In this document: piece by piece, positions 60,216 to 64,000 of the stretch
Layout: each line of letters starts with the position of its first letter
Position numbering within the stretch: position 1 is the stretch's first letter
Assembly: GCA_030066215.1 (NCBI GenBank)
Contig: JASJCA010000001.1
Location: forward strand, 1-64,000
Reading direction: 5' to 3'
DNA from: Rhodobacter sp.
Lineage (GTDB): Bacteria > Pseudomonadota > Alphaproteobacteria > Rhodobacterales > Rhodobacteraceae
DNA: 64,000 nt
Made by a program: the position numbers and the translations under genes
The notes under the pieces: model-generated
Databases searched by the model: none
Told to the model about the DNA's origin: nothing
Seen by the model: the letters and a program-made list of their open reading frames with translations, nothing else

Positions 60216-61298
60216 ATGATCCGGCTCGAAAAGCGGCCGAGCCCGTCGCGGACGGTGGGAATGCTGACGCCGGTTCTGGCGGTGCTGTTGACCATGGTGG
60301 CGGGCAGTGTGCTGTTCGCGATCCTGGGCAAGAACCCGTTCCTGGCGATCAAGACGATCTTCTACGACCCGATCCTGGGCGAGTTCGCGTTCTACTATCG
60401 CGGCCAGCTTTTGGTGAAGGCGGGGCCGCTCATTCTGATCGCAATCGGGCTGTCGTTGGGGTTCCGTGCGGGCATCTGGAACATCGGCGCCGAGGGTCAG
60501 TACATCATCGGCGCGATCTGCGGCGCCGGCGTGGGGCTGGCGTTCTATCCCGCCGATTTCTGGTTCATCTTCCCGCTGATGGTTCTGGCCGGGGCGGCGG
60601 GCGGCATCCTCTGGGCGATGATCCCGGCGATCCTGAAGACCCGGTTCAACACCAATGAGATCCTGGTGTCGCTGCTTTTGGTCTATGTGGCCGAGCAAAT
60701 CCTGGCCTCGATGTCGCTGGGGCTGTTGCGCAATCCCGACGGGGCGGGGTTTCCCGGCAGCCGCAACCTCAAGCAATACGAGGCGGCGGCGAACAACGAG
60801 CTGATCGTCGGCACCGGCGTGCATTGGGGCGTGGTCGCGGCGCTGATCGCGGTGATCCTGGCCTATGTGCTGCTGAACCGGCACATGCTGGGCTTCCAGA
60901 TCCGGCTGACCGGCGAAAGCCCGCGGGCGGCGCGGTTCGCCGGTGTGCGGCCGAGATTGCTCGTCGTGTTCTGCCTCGGGGCGTCGGGCGGCTTGGCGGG
61001 GCTGGCGGGGCTCTTCGAGGTGGCCGGACCGGCGGGCCAAATCAGCATCGATTTCAACGTGGGCTATGGCTTCACCGCGATCATCGTGGCGTTTCTGGGT
61101 CGGCTGCATCCGGTGGGCATTCTGCTCGCAGGGCTATTGATGGCGCTGACCTATATCGGCGGCGAGGCGGCGCAGGCGACGCTGGGCCTGCCGGCGGCGG
61201 CGATCCAGGCGTTCCAGGGCATGCTGCTGTTCTTCCTTCTGGCCGTCGACGTGCTGACCAATTACCGCATCCGGATCGGACGCATGGAGGCCGCGTGA
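60216..61298 (+). CDS. ABC importer permease 1 (nucleoside/purine type)
   Basis: A 360-residue membrane protein with about nine helices of the BPD_transp_2/LivM-like fold. The conserved cytoplasmic coupling part GESPRAARFAGV lies near residue 233, and GLSLGFRAGIWNIGAEGQYIIG (shown as FRAGIWNIGAEGQYIIG, about 88-104) is the signature of YufP-type permeases. It pairs with the next permease, whose start overlaps the stop by one base. Confidence 0.9.
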   Translation: MIRLEKRPSPSRTVGMLTPVLAVLLTMVAGSVLFAILGKNPFLAIKTIFYDPILGEFAFYYRGQLLVKAGPLILIAIGLSLGFRAGIWNIGAEGQYIIGAICGAGVGLAFYPADFWFIFPLMVLAGAAGGILWAMIPAILKTRFNTNEILVSLLLVYVAEQILASMSLGLLRNPDGAGFPGSRNLKQYEAAANNELIVGTGVHWGVVAALIAVILAYVLLNRHMLGFQIRLTGESPRAARFAGVRPRLLVVFCLGASGGLAGLAGLFEVAGPAGQISIDFNVGYGFTAIIVAFLGRLHPVGILLAGLLMALTYIGGEAAQATLGLPAAAIQAFQGMLLFFLLAVDVLTNYRIRIGRMEAA

Positions 61299-62230
61299 TG
61301 GACCTGTCCTCGATCAACCCGCTCGTTCTGATCGCCGCGCTGATGGTGGCCTCGACGCCGATTCTGTTGGCCGCCATCGGGGAACTCGTCGTCGAGAAAT
61401 CGGGTGTCCTGAACCTCGGCGTCGAAGGCATGATGATCACCGGCGCGATCTGCGGCTTTGCTGTCGCGGTCGAGTCGGGCTCGCCCGCGCTCGGCTTCGT
61501 TGGGGCGGCGGTCGGTGGTGCGCTGTTGTCGCTGCTGTTCGGCGTGCTGACCCAGTATCTGCTGTCGAACCAGGTCGCCACCGGGCTGGCGCTGACGCTG
61601 TTCGGGCTGGGGCTGTCGGCGCTGATGGGTCAGGATTATGTGGGGATCAAGCCGCCGGCGACCGGCGACGTCAATTTCGGCCCGCTGGCTGACCTGCCGG
61701 TCCTCGGCATCGTGCTCTTCCGCCACGACCTGATGGTCTATGTCTCGCTGGCGATCGTGGCCGGCGTCTGGGCGTTCCTGAAATACAGCCGCGCCGGGCT
61801 GATCCTGCGCGCGGTGGGTGAAAGCCACGACGCCGCCCATGCGCTTGGCTACAAGGTGGTGCATGTGCGGCTGGCCGCGATCGCCTTCGGCGGCGCCTGC
61901 GCCGGGCTTGGCGGCGCGTATCTGAGCCTGATCCGGGTGCCGCAATGGACCGAGGGCATGACCGCCGGCGCCGGCTGGATCGCGCTGGCCATCGTGGTCT
62001 TCGCCAGCTGGAAGCCCTGGCGGGTACTCTTGGGCGCCTATTTGTTCGGCGGGGTGACGGTTTTGCAGCTGAACCTGCAGGCCGCGGGCGTCGCGATCCC
62101 GGTCGAGTACTTGTCGATGAGCCCGTATATCATCACAATCCTCGTGCTGGTGATCATGTCCTCCAACCGGGGCCGCGCCGCCTTGGCCGCGCCGGCCGCC
62201 CTAGGGCGCAGTTTCCACGCCTCGAGTTAG
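61298..62230 (+). CDS. ABC importer permease 2 (nucleoside/purine type)
   Basis: A 310-residue partner permease with about eight to nine helices. The signature GELVVEKSGVLNLGVEGMM near residue 28 and the coupling motif AVGESHDAAHALGYKV match YufQ-type proteins. The ATG at 61298 shares a base with the stop of permease 1 (TGATG). A GTG directly before the ATG is an alternative start. Confidence 0.9.
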   Translation: MDLSSINPLVLIAALMVASTPILLAAIGELVVEKSGVLNLGVEGMMITGAICGFAVAVESGSPALGFVGAAVGGALLSLLFGVLTQYLLSNQVATGLALTLFGLGLSALMGQDYVGIKPPATGDVNFGPLADLPVLGIVLFRHDLMVYVSLAIVAGVWAFLKYSRAGLILRAVGESHDAAHALGYKVVHVRLAAIAFGGACAGLGGAYLSLIRVPQWTEGMTAGAGWIALAIVVFASWKPWRVLLGAYLFGGVTVLQLNLQAAGVAIPVEYLSMSPYIITILVLVIMSSNRGRAALAAPAALGRSFHASS

Positions 62231-62283
62231 AGAACCAATGCAATGGCGGACACGGGGGTCCGCACCACAACAGGGAGTACACT

Positions 62284-63366
62284 ATGAAACGCAGAAACTT
62301 GCTTGCCGGGGCCGCGCTGGCGCTTGGGCTCGGCGGGGCCGCGCTGGCGGGCAGCCACGAGCCGTTGAAGGTCGGATTTATCTATGTCGGGCCGATCGGC
62401 GACGGCGGCTGGACCTTTGAGCACAACGAAGGCCGGCTGGCGGTCGAGGAGCACTTTGGCGACGCCGTCGAGACGGTGTTTCAGGAAAACGTGCCCGAGG
62501 GTGCCGATGCCGAACGCGCGCTGACCCAGATGGCGCTGCAGGGGGCCGACCTGATCTTCACCACCTCGTTCGGCTATATGGACCCCACCAACGCGGTGGC
62601 CGGCAAGTTCCCGGACGTGAAGTTCGAACACGCCACCGGGTATAAGCGCGAGCATGCCAACGTCTCGACCTACTCGGCCCGGTTCTACGAAGGCCGCGCG
62701 GTGCAGGGCCACATCGCCGGCAAGATGACCGAGACCAACAAGATCGGCTACATCGCCTCGTTTCCGATCCCCGAGGTGATCCGCGGCATCAACGCGGCCT
62801 ATATCCACGCCAAGAGGGTGAACCCGGACGTCGAGTTCAGCGTGATCTGGGTCTATACCTGGTTCGATCCCGCCAAGGAGGCCGACGCCGCCAACGCGTT
62901 GATCGAACAGGGCGCCGATGTGGTGCTGCAGCACACGGATTCGACCGCACCCCAGGCGGCGGCGCAGGCGGCCGGCAACGTGATCACTTTTGGCCAGGCC
63001 TCGGACATGGGCGAATACGCCCCGATGCCGCGGGTGTCGTCGATCATCGACAACTGGGCGCCCTACTACATCGCCCGCACTCAAGAGGTGATCGACGGCA
63101 GCTGGGCCTCGGTCGACACGTGGGACGGTATTTCGACCGGCATGGTCAAGATCGGCGACATCTCCGACGCAGTCCCGGCCGATGTGAAGGCCGAGGCAGA
63201 GGCGATGGCCGCCGCAATCGGCGCCGGCGAGTACCACCCGTTCACCGGTCCGCTCAACAAGCAAGACGGCTCGCCCTGGCTGGCCGAGGGCGAGATCGCC
63301 GACGACGGCACGCTGGCGGGCATGAACTTTTATGTCGAAGGGCTGACCGGCGAGGTTCCCAACTAA
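62284..63366 (+). CDS. BMP-family substrate-binding protein of the purine importer
   Basis: A 360-residue periplasmic binding protein. It has a signal peptide with twin arginine-like MKRRNLLAGAALALGLGGAA, cleaved near ALAG, and no lipobox Cys. The BMP/PnrA core has VGFIYVGPIGDGGWTFEHNEG near residue 30 (given in part), TTSFGYMDPTNAVAGKFPD, and IDNWAPYYIARTQEVIDGSW. PnrA-like proteins bind purine nucleosides or bases, which agrees with the upstream xdh genes. AGGGAG lies about 7 bases before the ATG. Confidence 0.9.
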   Translation: MKRRNLLAGAALALGLGGAALAGSHEPLKVGFIYVGPIGDGGWTFEHNEGRLAVEEHFGDAVETVFQENVPEGADAERALTQMALQGADLIFTTSFGYMDPTNAVAGKFPDVKFEHATGYKREHANVSTYSARFYEGRAVQGHIAGKMTETNKIGYIASFPIPEVIRGINAAYIHAKRVNPDVEFSVIWVYTWFDPAKEADAANALIEQGADVVLQHTDSTAPQAAAQAAGNVITFGQASDMGEYAPMPRVSSIIDNWAPYYIARTQEVIDGSWASVDTWDGISTGMVKIGDISDAVPADVKAEAEAMAAAIGAGEYHPFTGPLNKQDGSPWLAEGEIADDGTLAGMNFYVEGLTGEVPN

Positions 63367-63389
63367 GCCGCGCACCAGTTTTGAGACAG

Positions 63390-63415
63390 GGGCCCGCCCG
63401 TGCCGGCGGGCCCTT
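63390..63415 (+). terminator. Terminator of the xdh-importer operon
   Basis: A perfect 9-bp stem GGGCCCGCC / GGCGGGCCC with a CGTGCC loop, followed by TTGCATT. It sits 24 bases after the last stop codon. Confidence 0.7.
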
Positions 63416-63418
63416 GCA

Positions 63419-64000
63419 TTATGGTCGGTTCTTGTTGCCCTCGGCCCCGCCGGTGTCGCCGCCACCGGTATCCGGCGCATCCGGAGCGCCCCCACCATTG
63501 TCATCTCCGCCGCCGTCACCGGCGCCGCCACCGACGTTCCGCGCCGTGCCGCCGGGCGCACCAGTGGCTTCCGTCGGTCTCTCTTCGGCCGGTGTCATCC
63601 CGTCCAAAGCGCTTGTGGCCTTGCTGTCCAGTAGATTGGGCACCAACCGTTCGCTGAAGCCTGCAAGCACCGACACGAACGACAGCCAGTAAAAATCGAA
63701 AGGCTGGATTCGCCCCGACCCGTTCGCCCCATTTCCGTTGTCGGCATCGCCAGCGCCATTCGCCGCATCGCCGGCAGCGGCGGCCTCGCGCGTGGTGTCA
63801 TCTGTGACGAAGGGCTGGAAGAACTCGGTCACGATGCCCGACCGGAACCCCAAATACAGGATCACCGCCGCGAGCGATCCGACCAATACGCGGGAGACTG
63901 CGTAGACCAGATGCATGTTGAACCCGACGGTGGCGTCGACCTCCATCTCTTTGAGCCGCGCCGTCGTCGAGAACAGCGCTCCGACACTACCCATCATCAA
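63419..64000 (-). CDS. Membrane protein of unknown function, C-terminal part (cut by window edge)
   Basis: 193 codons are visible and the frame is open at the right edge, so the true start probably lies outside. Two hydrophobic segments are seen (about 31-52, VYAVSRVLVGSLAAVILYLG, and about 103-120, FYWLSFVSVLAGFSERLVP) around a loop rich in Asn/Gly/Asp. The C-terminal 55 residues are low-complexity Gly/Asp/Ala (GGGAGDGGGDDNGGG). The LSF...AGFSERLVP segment recurs in hypothetical membrane proteins I have met, but no function is known. Confidence 0.6.
   Translation of the reverse strand: MMMGSVGALFSTTARLKEMEVDATVGFNMHLVYAVSRVLVGSLAAVILYLGFRSGIVTEFFQPFVTDDTTREAAAAGDAANGAGDADNGNGANGSGRIQPFDFYWLSFVSVLAGFSERLVPNLLDSKATSALDGMTPAEERPTEATGAPGGTARNVGGGAGDGGGDDNGGGAPDAPDTGGGDTGGAEGNKNRP

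Overview
The window is GC-rich, densely packed chromosomal DNA of an alphaproteobacterium, most probably a member of the Rhodobacteraceae/Roseobacter lineage. The support is the set of lineage-typical genes (DUF2125, DUF1489, DUF2161, the HAD-MaoC-ribF cluster, hisS-hisZ-hisG, a class II cobalamin-dependent ribonucleotide reductase, xdhABC), frequent ATGA/GTGA stop-start overlaps and lineage-typical GC-rich palindromes between genes. I see no tRNA, rRNA, CRISPR array, insertion sequence or prophage. Two genes run off the edges: gspE on the left and a membrane protein on the right.

Layout. 1-3.4 kb: a type II secretion operon gspC-gspD-gspE (minus strand). 3.6-13.4 kb: single housekeeping genes and small clusters: DUF2161, ppaC, a dimethylglycine-type methyltransferase, HAD hydrolase/MaoC/ribF/YcgN, threonine aldolase, alpha/beta hydrolase plus 2-hydroxychromene-2-carboxylate isomerase, and prs. 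13.5-19.2 kb: a small H-type lectin protein and the F1 operon atpHAGDC, interrupted between atpG and atpD by an 81-residue coiled-coil gene. 19.2-31 kb: methyltransferase, gloB, clpA, M23 peptidase, a MotA/MotB-like pair with a giant coiled coil, chaC and DUF2125. 31-38 kb: hisC-tyrC-extensin operon, UPF0114, a secreted coiled-coil protein, rpsD with a structured leader, and a Hint-domain protein. 38-48 kb: two tandem LpxR-like (DUF2219) genes, nrdJ, DUF1489, hisS-hisZ-hisG, slyX and a lipoprotein. 48-53.6 kb: dnaE and DUF6544. 53.9-63.4 kb: a tightly overlapping purine operon, xdhA-xdhB-xdhC followed by an ABC importer (ATPase, two permeases, BMP-family binding protein), which together would take up and oxidise purines.

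The most unusual content is non-coding. A dispersed element of about 180 bp occurs five times (near 19.6, 34.9, 39.4, 43.5 and 47.5 kb). It always has the same orientation and always lies just 3' of a minus-strand gene. It is built from a 17-22 bp outer stem, a 10-11 bp inner stem and a separate small hairpin, and sequence changes in one arm are matched in the other. A second element, 47 bp long and made of three 11-bp steps, occurs upstream of slyX and in the divergent region of the methyltransferase and HAD genes. DnaA-box-like sequences sit in the candidate promoters of four genes, and a cluster of TTCGAA-centred perfect palindromes separates the convergent DUF2125 and extensin genes.

Start codons were chosen by family length, visible Shine-Dalgarno sequences and overlap with upstream genes. 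Functional calls rest on my recognition of motifs and not on database searches.
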